Assembly: GCA_025331125.1 (NCBI GenBank)
Contig: JAOALB010000030.1
Coordinates: 124,001-188,000, forward strand
DNA: 64,000 nucleotides
Source: Mycogone perniciosa
Lineage: Eukaryota; Ascomycota; Sordariomycetes; Hypocreales; Hypocreaceae
Direction of reading: 5' to 3'
Shown here: piece after piece, positions 20,853 through 31,069 of the stretch
Position numbering within the stretch: position 1 is the stretch's first letter
How the letters are laid out: the number at the start of each line of letters is the position of its first letter
Notes under the pieces: generated by a model
The model's database searches: none
What the model was told of the DNA's origin: nothing
What the model saw: only the letters and a program-made list of their open reading frames with translations
Made by a program: the position numbers and the translations under genes

Positions 20853-23800
20853 GAGAATCAGAGAAACATAGGGAAACTGAGGCCACAAAGAGGAATCTTA
20901 GTAATGTGCGGCAAGCCAAAGAAGTTGAAGGAAGATGGGTCAACATCAGGGCCATGCAAGAGTTCAAGAAGCCTACAATATGGTTAAAAGCAACAAGAAA
21001 TAGATGGCGATAAAGACGAAGCAATAAAAATGCTTAATTATAAAACTTCATATTAATTAATAGATAAATAATGCAATTTCAGAAACGAAAGAAAAACCTG
21101 AGAAATGAGGAATGTTCTAGAGATGGATGCATGCAAGGATCTGCCTTGATACTTGATGCTACTATGTACTTTGTAGTTGAAGTATATATAATAGGCAGCA
21201 ATCCACGAAGTCGGTAGGTATAGAAACCGGCACTCAGACATGCATATCACCGTCGATGAAACTTCAGCTAAGCAAGCATACATACATACTCGTACACCAA
21301 TACCACCTTGGATCAGTTTCGGCACCGAAGACGGCAATAAGTGATCCTGGCAAGCTCAATAGTAACGGTTGATGGGACGTGCAGGGCATCCGGCAAGCGC
21401 CCGTCCAACATGCATGGTCAGGGTGTTGTGCCTATTATTGGGCATTGATGTGATGAGATATCTGCCGTCTTTGGGTGAAAGGCTCTGTGTCGGAGATAAA
21501 CACTAGTCTTTCGGGAGGAATTCTACCTCCAAGTACATAGACAGCTAGGCATGGGCCATCCGTGATTCGGAAGTGTTGGATCTGGACCGCGACGGCCGGA
21601 TGCCAGGGATGGTGTGGGGATTCGATGCCTCTACGGAGTACATACGATCCTGGATGATGTGCTGGCCTTGTGTGATCTGCTGCCGAAAGATTTTTTTTTT
21701 TTTATATCTCATCGTCATTACTGGCTTGGGGTGGGTTTCGGCTGAGAGTCAGAGACTGGTCTGGACTACGAGTATTATATTGCCCGGCGAATTGGCCTTC
21801 TCGATTAGGTTCTTGGCAGGTCATGATCGCCATGAGCCAGCTGGACACGGTGCCTATTGGTGCTGCAAGTACTCCGTACTTCGAACTCCGTACTCTTGAT
21901 TCCAAGCGACTTGTTTCTGCCACTCAGTGCGATAGACGAGGGAGGGGTTTTGTTGGGTCTGCCGATCATCGCCTGGTTGAGAACTCGAAGCAGGGAACTG
22001 CACCAAAGGCTGGTTTTGCAAGTCAGCTCGCAGAGTCTAGACCGCGGGTGAATGACATGCCAAGTCGGCTGCTTGCGTCAGAGCGCATCGGAGCGTCGCG
22101 GGGCTTTCTCTCCGAGTTGCTTCCAAGACATTTCTGTGGTGATGAAGAAGCGGGCACTGACTGCTCGGGCAATATGGCTGCCTGCACACGGGGGAGTAAT
22201 AAGCTGAGGATCGAGAGAAACAGAGGCTGATGCTCGGTCAGGCGTCGTGCGTCTGGGCGCGCCAGTGGGTTCGCGCCGAGAATGGCGCCTACATACCCGC
22301 CTCGTCCCGGGTGTTAAGGTTCGACAGGCTTGCTGTTTTCTGTTGATTGCATGCATATGATTTCGGGCTTTGCACGGGTGGACAAGTGCTAGGTTCGGAG
22401 TTGAAGTAATAAACGTTTAATATTAGTCCATCAGCGGCACGAGCACCGACAGATATCACCTGAGGATGGAGAACTTCGTACGTCTAAACGTCTAAACGTA
22501 AATACTACTACTACTTATAGTACTAGTACATAGTACTAATTGCTGGTAGTATACCCGGGGCGGGCGAGGAATAGTCCGGCCCGGTGGCTGGTCCGTGGCT
22601 GGCCCGTGGCCCAGTCCCGATTCGTTGAAGCCTGCAGTCTGTCTGAAACGTTTTCTGCGATTGGGAACGAAACTATCGTGATTTGTAAAGATGACGAAAA
22701 CATGGCTATGTACATATGTAGACTACCATCACTCAACTAGCAAAAGCAGAAGGTAATACAAGGTGGTGAACCGCTTGGTGGAGGTGTGCCGTTTGAGTGG
22801 AGATACCACGTACGAGTACTCCGTACATATGTACTAATACAGCTGGTAGTACGGAGTATGCATGTACTATTACTTCCGAGGAGCAAAAGACAAACAGTGA
22901 GAGGCTTAACGTAGCGTCAGCGCGGGTGGAGGATGAGAATCTAGAATTGTCACTAAGGATTGCAGATGATGTAACCAGGCCCCTGCAGCCAAAAGACGTA
23001 ATGGGAGCCACCAGCTCGGGAGCACCAACCTGATCAGCAACGGTTGTCTAGCGCTCCATGGTGCCTCAGACATGGTGCCTCAGACATGGTGCCTCACACA
23101 TGGTACCTCACACATGGCGCTTGTTGCTGTATCGCCTCCCATGTTAGGCTTCATTCCTCGAAGCCCAAAGCCGCTGCTGTTTCACTCGTATTATTTGACT
23201 GTCTGGTATGGTCCCATCACATCGGATTCGGGGTTTTCCTCCACTCACCTCCATGAATTTTTGCCAAACTCCTCGATTTCCCAGCCTCGCTTGTGACATT
23301 CGACCCCTCCCTCCTGTCACCCACCATCCAAGGGCTTTGTTCCTTTCCCACCTGATCCGACTCCCCTGTCGCTCTGCAAGTGTGCGTGGGCAGGTAGTAG
23401 GTATTATGTATGGAGTGCGGAGTACATATGTTTTCATGGCTAGCCATGTCCTCGCTAGCAAGAGACGAACCTATGTAGTATGTACCAAAAAAGAAGGGGG
23501 CTCCTGGTGAAGAGTTCAGTGTCCACGTTTGCCATCTCAAGCGTCCTTGGCACGGGATTCTGTGTGTATGCCTGCCTGCTTGCTTGGGTGCATGTGTGAA
23601 TCGAGATGGTTGTGTGGAGTGTTGCTACTTTGGCCTCACAGTTACTCCGTAGATTCGAGAGAGAAAAAAACATCCCCCTCTTAATTGGTACCATTTCTCT
23701 CTGGAAGACACGGCATGAAGACGGCATGAAGACGTCACGTCATTTAATGCCAAGTTGAATCCTTTACGAGTAATGGTCGAGGACAAACAACGCCACAACC

Positions 23801-25507
23801 TACACAGCGATGTCGTTATTGCCTCGAATTGTTCAATTTCCCTCCCCTCTTCATCTATCATATGAAGTATCCGATCCAATCCGAGGCGATGCACGCCCAT
23901 CCATACCAAAGATTCCCTGCATACCGAGTTCTAGGGGCCATCCATCCATTCATTTATAGATACTGCATAATACATAACTGACTACATACGAAGCACAGCG
24001 TCTGTCTACGAAGCTCCCTGGCTGCCTCCCCTATGTGTACAGAGTACCTACAGAATGGTACCTGTACGAGTAGGTGTATGTACGCGCCCCCATTGAAAAA
24101 CAAGCCGCCACCGTCATGCATCAGCAACCAACAAACGCACTTCCGGCTTCATCAGGTAAAGAAACCCCACCAAGCGGCCCGCTGTGACAAAGAAACAACC
24201 ACAGAGCATTTCAGATAGAAGCCCCTCACCCCGCTGACGTCCACCTGCGGGTTCTGTTCCCAGGATCAGGGCTAGGACCAGGGCCAGGGAAGCCAGGGAG
24301 GCCAGGCCCCCAGTGACAACCTACCAGCATTTCTTTGTGCATCATCACCCATGCTTTTCTTCTTCCTGTTTCTCCGAGCGAACGAGCGAGTACAGGGAAA
24401 AAAATTTATCCCAAACCTCCCAGGTTGCGCAATCAGGCCACATGCATGCGTCCTTGCATTCCTATCGCACCGTTTGGCACATGGAACTACTACATACTAC
24501 GAAGTACTAGCATTAGATTATGCCTGCATGGATCGATTGCATGTTGTCCACTGCACTGGTCTCCATTGTGCTGTGCGGAGTAGTAGGAGTAATAGTATGT
24601 ACATACTTCGTACGGATGATTGAAGCCGCCCACTAATGCTACGGAGCACGACTATACTATTGCTAGTGGTTACAGGTAGTGAGCGGTAGTAGTAGTACTT
24701 GGTACTCCAGTTCTTTCTCACCACAACAACATGAGCTGAGCTTATCCGCTGACTGGTGTTTGATTACTTACTACGGAGTACTCGTACCTAGGTAGGCAGT
24801 ACTATTAGTAGGTAGTTACTAGCAGCCAGGACTGTCAACTACCGAGACAGCCTGAGAGCGAGAGAGAAGAGCTCTGTTGTCTTGCCCCCTCCTACCGTTC
24901 TCGTTCTCCTACCAACATCTACTCGTATTTCACCTTTGCCATCTTCCGCCTCCTTTCCCTGTCCCTTCTCCTCTCTGCAGATATTAAAGTGGCGTTAATT
25001 CTTTTTGTCACTGCAACATCGCCAGCCAAGTAGCCTGGCTGCTCCGCAATCCCCAGATCCTGGGCCCATTCCACCGCGGTCACTCGCTCGCTGTCCATCG
25101 TCAGCCGCCTGGACCCCTCAGCTTCTCGACAGGACCCCTCATCCCTCCCCTCTCACCTGAAAGGCACGTAATTCCATTCGCGCATCTCCAGGTACAAGCC
25201 CATGCCTCACTCTCCGGCTTTATTTCTAAACCTGCGACTGACCGGCCGTTCTATGCTTCCAGTTTCATTCCCGCTCGCCCATATATTATATCCGGCATCC
25301 TATCTTATCCTATCTTATCGTCTCGTCTCGTCTCCAGCTCCTAATATCCCCTCGTTCCCCTCAACACGGGTGGGCCGCTTTCTCTCTCGCCTTCAAATTC
25401 CGTCGCTCCGGACCTCATTCGCCCCCACCTGCCTAGTTACCACAACCTCAACCCCTCCATTGTCTTCGCGTGATTGCTGGAGACTCGAACCTTACACACA
25501 ATCGACA
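20853..25507. other. Long gene-poor region upstream of YPD1
   Basis: About 4.65 kb in which open frames are short, overlap on both strands and resemble nothing I know. It contains a 14-bp tandem repeat, a (G/A)CCAGG-rich stretch (about 24255-24310) and many copies of TACGGAGTA/TACTTCGTA-like motifs (about 21870-21895, 22815-22860, 23411, 24490-24510, 24770-24785). The CT-rich stretch about 24890-24980 and the sequence to 25507 are probably promoter and leader of YPD1. Confidence 0.5.
23058..23113. repeat. 14-bp tandem repeat, four copies
   Basis: Four head-to-tail copies of ATGGTGCCTCAGAC; the third and fourth copies carry CAGAC to CACAC changes and the fourth also GTGCC to GTACC. Non-coding. 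Confidence 0.9.
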
Positions 25508-26207
25508 ATGGCGCAGCCCGAAGACAGAGTTCGTATGCCTGCGCTCGCTGACCTCGACCTGGAACTAACACACGTGACCTCAGATTGCTGGCGACGACGG
25601 CCTCGAGCCGAACCTCGGGGAGGGTGTGGACATGAATACCTTCAATCAAATCCTCGAAATGGACGAGCCAGGGGACAACGAATTTAGCTCGTCCATTGTC
25701 TTTGGCTTCTTTGAGCAGGCAGAGGAGACCTTCCGCTCCATGGATACGGCTCTGTAAGTCTCCCAGCCAATTCTCCGAACGGCAATTCCCAACTGCACAG
25801 CATGCACATTCTTCTCTCGCCTCACTGCTACGAAGGCGCATTGGTCGCCCTTCACTCATACATATTGCCACCGTCTAGGCCCCGGGCTCCTGCATTGCAT
25901 TGCGCACTGGCTGACTGCTGCTATTCTTGTCAATCTCTACAGGGACAACGAGGACCTCGAGGAGCTATCTCAACTCGGACACTTCCTAAAAGGCTCATCT
26001 GCAACTCTGGGCCTGGTAAGAGTTCGGGACGGCTGCGAAAAAATCCAACGCTTCGGGAAGCAGGAGAATGTGGATGGTTCTGCCGAGCCGGACACAGAAC
26101 TGTGCCTACAACGCATCAAAGAGGCCCTAAACGCTGTCAAGTCTGATTACGAAGATGTGGAGCACGTGCTCAGAGATTACTATAAGGTTGACAAGGATGA
26201 TGCTTAA
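25508..26207 (+). CDS. YPD1: Histidine-containing phosphotransfer protein (Ypd1)
   Basis: Three exons, 25508-25528, 25584-25753 and 25943-26207, give 151 residues with consistent phases; the first exon codes for only seven residues. The HPt four-helix bundle is clear: FNQILEMD, IVFGFFEQAEETFRSM, then LGHFLKGSSATLGL with the phospho-accepting His77, then the C-terminal pair of helices (KNAVKSDYEDVEHVL-like). The length fits fungal Ypd1. It carries phosphate from hybrid histidine kinases to the response regulators Ssk1 and Skn7, acting in cytosol and nucleus in osmotic and oxidative stress signalling. The donor of intron 1 is GTTCGT, weaker than the usual GTAAGT in intron 2. Confidence 0.93.
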
Positions 26208-26374
26208 AGGGTCGCTGTCGGCAGATGATAGGCGTTCCCCTCGAGAACTGCTTGCCTCGCCTTACGTCACACACAGATGAGGACAAGGCGTTGATGAGCA
26301 TTGCAGTACGAGAAACGCTTGCTGCCGCCTTCTTGCATCCGCACTAGGAGCGAGACAGGGCATCTCGGGTCGCC

Positions 26375-26404
26375 CTCTCGTTCTCGTTCTCGTTCTCGTT
26401 CTCG
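26375..26404. repeat. Hexanucleotide repeat (TCTCGT)n
   Basis: Five near-perfect units of TCTCGT in the 3' flank of YPD1. Confidence 0.85.
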
Positions 26405-26893
26405 ACCTTTCATGCCTATACTTACGAATTCATAATGAATGACGAGGGAGATGATGATGGCAACAGGAAATGCCAACCACACAGATTGGATCATAGTAGC
26501 CGTGCATTCACGGCCTAATTTTGAGAATTAGGAGGCCCAACTATGGTCTTCTCATTGCGCGATTGTGTTGCGCCCTATGCATGGCCTTGGGAAGCTGAAA
26601 AGTTGGTTTATTCACTGCGACGCGTTACATACAGGGGAAGTGAGAGCAGTGTAGAGAGAGAGAGAGAGAGATACCAACAGCCTCAAGAATTTATTTCATT
26701 CATCTTGAAAGTCAGATCATCCCATAGAGACCTCAGGAGTACTGACGTTCATTTGGCCTTATCCGTCCGCACCAAGCGCGCGCCACTGTTCAATCTTGGC
26801 GTCATATGGCGGGGAGACATCAACCTGTGGCTGGTGCTAGCGGGAGCCACACCACGGACAATGATGCACGTGGCGCCGTTTGTCTCCGGACAA

Positions 26894-26972
26894 TGTACGG
26901 AGTACGGGGTTATTAGTAGGTACGAAGTACGAAGTAGTATGTATTTCGTACGTACGAAGTACTTCGTACTCC
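26894..26972. repeat. Cluster of TACGGAGTA/TACGAAGTA palindromic motifs
   Basis: Within 80 bases, TACGGAGTACGG, TACGAAGTACGAAGTA, TTTCGTACGTACGAAGTA and CTTCGTACTCC follow each other. The right half is close to the reverse complement of the left half, so the stretch can form a cruciform or hairpin. It is the densest local cluster of a motif spread through the whole window. Confidence 0.7.
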
Positions 26973-27656
26973 ATACATCAACTGCGGCGCCTATCATATT
27001 CGTAAACTCATCTCAACTCTCTTCTTTCATCCTCCAGGTACGTGGGCAACGTCTTTTTCTTTTCGGTCGCCTCTTCTGCTATATACAACTCGCCGTATTT
27101 GGTTCGCTGGTGTTTTCTCGCTAAAAATCGAACTTCATCTTGCGCTATTTCATCGACCTCTTGGCATGGCAGAAGCATGCAATTGACCAGTGGGTTTGGG
27201 CATGGGGAACTTCCCCAGAACAAATCGTTGCACAGTCACAGATTGGGATTCTATCTTATTTTTATCACCGGCTAAGCACTCATCGAGGGTTTTGTGCATC
27301 AGTACGAAGTACATACCCCTCACGCATGCCGAATGCATACATACATAACCTTATCCAAGTGGATGGCATGGCCACCTTTCCCCCGGCATCACGCAATGGG
27401 CTGATAGGCACGGCTATGTGATGAATGCAAGTCACGCATATTACCGGGCAGATGATGCATCACAGGTCTTACATGCATTCCATGTCTCACTCATCACTCG
27501 TCAGAACCTCGTGTTTTCCGATATCCCCATAATGTTCCACATACATCGACCGTTCACCCAACTGCCATCTTACTGTTGCTTCTTGCAGATATCACTGTAC
27601 GCCACGACGCTGCTCTGCCGCAGCCGCTCACGTGGAGGTTTGTTTGGCTACCAAAG

Positions 27657-28406
27657 ATGCCACCCAAACCACCGTCCCCGACTCATTTTTTATGCCTACC
27701 CCTTGCCGGGGCGCAGTTTGCAAAGTCCCTTGCGTCGTTCCGTGCCGATGTCACCAGCCCACTGAGCTTTGGCGTGCCAGAAGGGGCAGTCCGGCCTTTG
27801 GGAACACTGCATCTCACGCTCGGAGTGATGGCCCTGGAAAAGGAGGGTGTAGATAAGGCCGTCGAGGTGCTCAAGGGCCTAAGACCCAGGGATATCCTGA
27901 CCGAGGTAAGATCGTTGGCAGCCACTACCGCCGCTATGAAGTTGCCCGTGGATGTGGGAGGGGGTGGTGGCAGGCCGGGTCGTGCTACTGCGACGACCCA
28001 GACCAACAGCTTATCGATCACTATACGAGGATTGCATTCGATGCAGCCGGCAGCAAAGGCAGCAGTTCTTTATGCACCGCCATCTGATACAGATGGGGTC
28101 ATTTATAACTTTTGCAACCAGCTAAGGAAGCCGTTCCAGGACTCCGGGCTGATGATTGACGAAAACCGACCACTCCTCCTCCATGCCACGATTGTCAACA
28201 CCATCTATGTCAAGAATAACGGGGTGCGGGGGAGACGGCGAGAAAGGCTTACAATTGATGCAAGGGACTTAGTCAGTCGATACGATGATTACCTGTGGGC
28301 CGAAGATATGCCCATTACCCGCGTGGCACTATGTAGAATGGGTGCCAAGAGTATTGAGGGGACGGATGATGCAGCTTACGAAGCCGAGGCCGAGGTTGAA
28401 TTCTGA
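27657..28406 (+). CDS. AKAP7/ASCC1-like 2H phosphoesterase domain protein
   Basis: One exon of 249 residues from the ATG at 27657 (MPPKPPSPTHFLCLPLAG), chosen because family similarity starts there with the THF-LPL strand. Two H-X-T motifs mark a 2H phosphoesterase (RNA-ligase-like) fold: LHLTLG with His52 and LLLHATIVNT near residue 170. The end, RVALCRMGA, matches the last strand of the AKAP7 nuclear-localisation-signal domain family, to which human ASCC1 and AKAP7 also belong. Members bind or cleave small RNAs or nucleotides; the substrate here is unknown. A glycine-rich insertion (VDVGGGGGRPGR) separates the two halves. No targeting signal is seen. It could act in nucleus or cytosol. Confidence 0.82.
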   Translation: MPPKPPSPTHFLCLPLAGAQFAKSLASFRADVTSPLSFGVPEGAVRPLGTLHLTLGVMALEKEGVDKAVEVLKGLRPRDILTEVRSLAATTAAMKLPVDVGGGGGRPGRATATTQTNSLSITIRGLHSMQPAAKAAVLYAPPSDTDGVIYNFCNQLRKPFQDSGLMIDENRPLLLHATIVNTIYVKNNGVRGRRRERLTIDARDLVSRYDDYLWAEDMPITRVALCRMGAKSIEGTDDAAYEAEAEVEF

Positions 28407-29319
28407 ACTGTATGCCTAGCAGGTGGCATTTCGAGCTAGGTGATGCTTCAAGAGCAACACTACCTACCTTGTAGGAAATGTTTCGATATCTTGGACTTGG
28501 ATTTCGAAATACGGTTACTTTGGTAGACTACATGCTATTACGTACTCGTTCCATTGCAGAGAGCATGGTCCCTTGCACAGACAGAGCTCTCAGATATAAG
28601 GCCTGTTAGTCATATCACGCTCCAGCCTTGCTCCTACCAAGGCATAAAGCGCATAAATCACGTACCTTTGCCTAATCATATCTTCTATCACAACTGCAAA
28701 TTGACTTATTAGTCCAGATGGATAGTATATTCCCGGTCCTGGCTTGGCTGCTTGAAATCAGGTGTTGACTCTCATTTATCATCTATAACGGTTTCAATCT
28801 AGCAGTCTATATATTCGAAGTATTTCCCTGGATTTTAATCATTTTTTTGGGCTTCAAACCACCCAATTCATTGATACAGATTTAAATGCGCCTCACGATA
28901 GAGACATAATAGCTACCCACTTAATCCTAAGTCCACCTAGCAAATCGGGAGCCCCGCGTGCTGCTATAATTATGGCGGCCTATCGTGTTATAGCGGCTCA
29001 CTATTAACGGAACCCCTCTATTCAACGTCCAGCCTATCCCAGGGTGGATATTGTGCCAACATTCCATCTCCAGGCACCGACGACACGAGACGAGACGAGA
29101 CGAGACGGCAATCCGCCCCCTCGAGCGGCACTGGGGAGGGGAAGACGAAATTCTTTCTTTTTCTTCTCTACTCTTCTTCGCCTCGACTGAAGGCATCCAT
29201 CGCATTGACGCCAGCAACAATGCCAACCCAGCTTCGTCTGGCTCCCGTCTTCGGCATCACCATCACGACCACAACCTGACGACCACACGCACGGAGAGAA
29301 TACAGCTGTTCTTTGTCCA
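28407..29319. other. Intergenic region upstream of the coiled-coil gene
   Basis: About 0.9 kb, AT-rich between 28600 and 28920, then a GAGAC pentamer run near 29088-29105 (ACGAGACGAGACGAGACGAG) in the probable leader of the next gene. No gene is supported. Confidence 0.5.
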
Positions 29320-29716
29320 ATGAACCCATCCGAGAAGCGCCGCGGTGGCGCCAGCAGCGGCCACGTCTTGCGCGCTGGAACGCCTCACACAAGCCGCCAT
29401 GGCAGCAACCCATCATCCTCGGGCGGAGGAGCGGGAGGAGGCACCATGGGACTCGCAGGCGGTAGTGCCAGTGGCAGCGCAAGCACCAGCAATATGCCGA
29501 CGATGCCTCCTCGAGCAGCCATAGTCAACATGAACGCAGCCAGCGCAGACGAACCCCTCGACGGCAGTGCAGCAGGCGGCGTACCGCTCGCAGACCAAAA
29601 ACACAAAGACAAGGACAGAGATACCATCATGACCGGCACCGCCAGCAGCAACACCGGCTCAGGATCTAGTCCCCGCAACAGCAGCAGCAAAGACCATCAC
29701 CACTCGAAACATCGTC

Positions 29717-29747
<31 letters not shown>

Positions 29748-31069
29748 AGACCCGCCAGCAACAGCGATAACACACCTCCTGCGCGAAAAAGACGAGCGCA
29801 TCGCCTACCTCGAGAAGGAAATGGCCATCATGGAGCGCGAATTCCAACAAGAGCTCGACAAGCTGAGCCAGAACGAAAGCGAGACGGCCACGTTCTGGCA
29901 GGGCAAGCACAGCACACTGAACCAGCAATACCTCCGCACAGATACCGAGCTGCGGCTGCTCCGCGCCGAGGTCGACGTGCGGGAAGCAGAACGCGAGGAG
30001 CTGCGCCAGGGCGTCGAGGTGCTGAGGCGGGAGTTGCGCGAGCGCGACGATGAGATTCGGAGGTTGAGGGTGCAGGTGCGTGGGTTGAAAGATTTCGTGA
30101 GCACGAGCACGCGGACAGATGATCAGACGAGCGATGAGGTGTTTGGGGATGGGATGACCAAGCTGGGGAATGGACTGCAGAACTGGGTCATAACGCATTT
30201 CCGAAAGGCGAAGCTAGGTAAGTTTTACACTCGGGGAGATGTTATCGATGGAGATACCAGGAGAGAGAAGAAAAAGAAGACTGACGTTGTATATTGGGGA
30301 CTTCCAGATCTATCAAAAGTCGACGAGGCTACATTGGCAGAGCTGAGCGAGCTCGTGCCCATGTACGAAGAACTCATACACACCTCCAAACTCCACCTCC
30401 TACAATCCATTGTATCGAGAATCCTCGTCGAAATGGTCTTCAACGCATACTACGTCGGCCTATCCGAGGAAGAAAAGAGACGCTTCCAACAGATGGAGCA
30501 GCTGCTCTCCTCATTTTGTAGTCCGTTTCCCTCCCCCCCTTTTTTCCCTCTATGATTTGCATTCGACTAACAACCAAACAGCCTCAGACGAACCTTTAAA
30601 TCAATGGCGCTCGTCCACTCTCGCCCTCATCCGCCGCGAAGCCCACCACATACACGATAATACTGACACCTTTGCCGAAGCCGTCATCTCACGCACCACC
30701 CACCTCCTTGACAGCCTCTCCTCCTCCCCTTCCTCTTCATCCCCCTCAACTACTAACACCAACGCGCGAGACTCGGCCCTCCGCGTTCTCGTGAAAAACT
30801 CTATTGAACTAGCCCGCCTCCTCGCCGTGCAAAAAGCCCGTCTGCGCGTCTACATGCCCTGCATCCTACCCCACCAGCGCGTGCTCTTCAAGCCTGACAC
30901 TATGGAAGACATTGGTGGCGAGGAGGACGAGGAGGAGACCTTGGCGAGCAGGGAGATTTGCTGCGTGGTGTTTCCCGGGGTGGTCAAGCATGGAGACGAG
31001 AATGGCGGGCACATGCAGTATAGGAATGTCATCGCCAAGGCGAGGGTGCTGTGTAGTCCGGAAGAATAG
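29320..31069 (+). CDS. Coiled-coil protein of unknown function
   Basis: Three exons, 29320-30217, 30308-30517 and 30582-31069, give 531 residues; donors GTAAGT and GTAGTC, branch-like CTAAC before the last acceptor. Residues 1-150 are low complexity (Gly/Ser/Ala-rich, a KDHHHSKHRHTK stretch and a run of eight Gln). Residues 150-270 form a strongly charged coiled coil (EKDERIAYLEKEMAIMEREF, later RAEVDVREAEREELRQGVEVL). The C-terminal 230 residues are helical and look globular, with TLALIRREAHHI and the end EICCVVFPGVVKHGDENGG. I have seen this arrangement in uncharacterised fungal proteins but know no function. It is probably cytosolic; no targeting or membrane segment is seen. A chromatin, cytoskeleton or scaffold role cannot be told apart. 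Confidence 0.8.

Larger units (their letters stand above)
26208..27656. other. Intergenic region between YPD1 and the AKAP7-like gene
   Basis: About 1.4 kb, no supported gene. It holds a CGTTCT hexanucleotide repeat, a GA run (about 26655-26672) and a dense cluster of TACGAAGTA/TACGGAGTA motifs at 26894-26972. The frame of the next gene is open for 27 codons upstream of its first good ATG, but without family similarity. Confidence 0.5.

Noticed and set aside
21573..22356. Several open frames of about 90-135 codons
   Set aside because: Mutually overlapping, on both strands, no recognisable motif.
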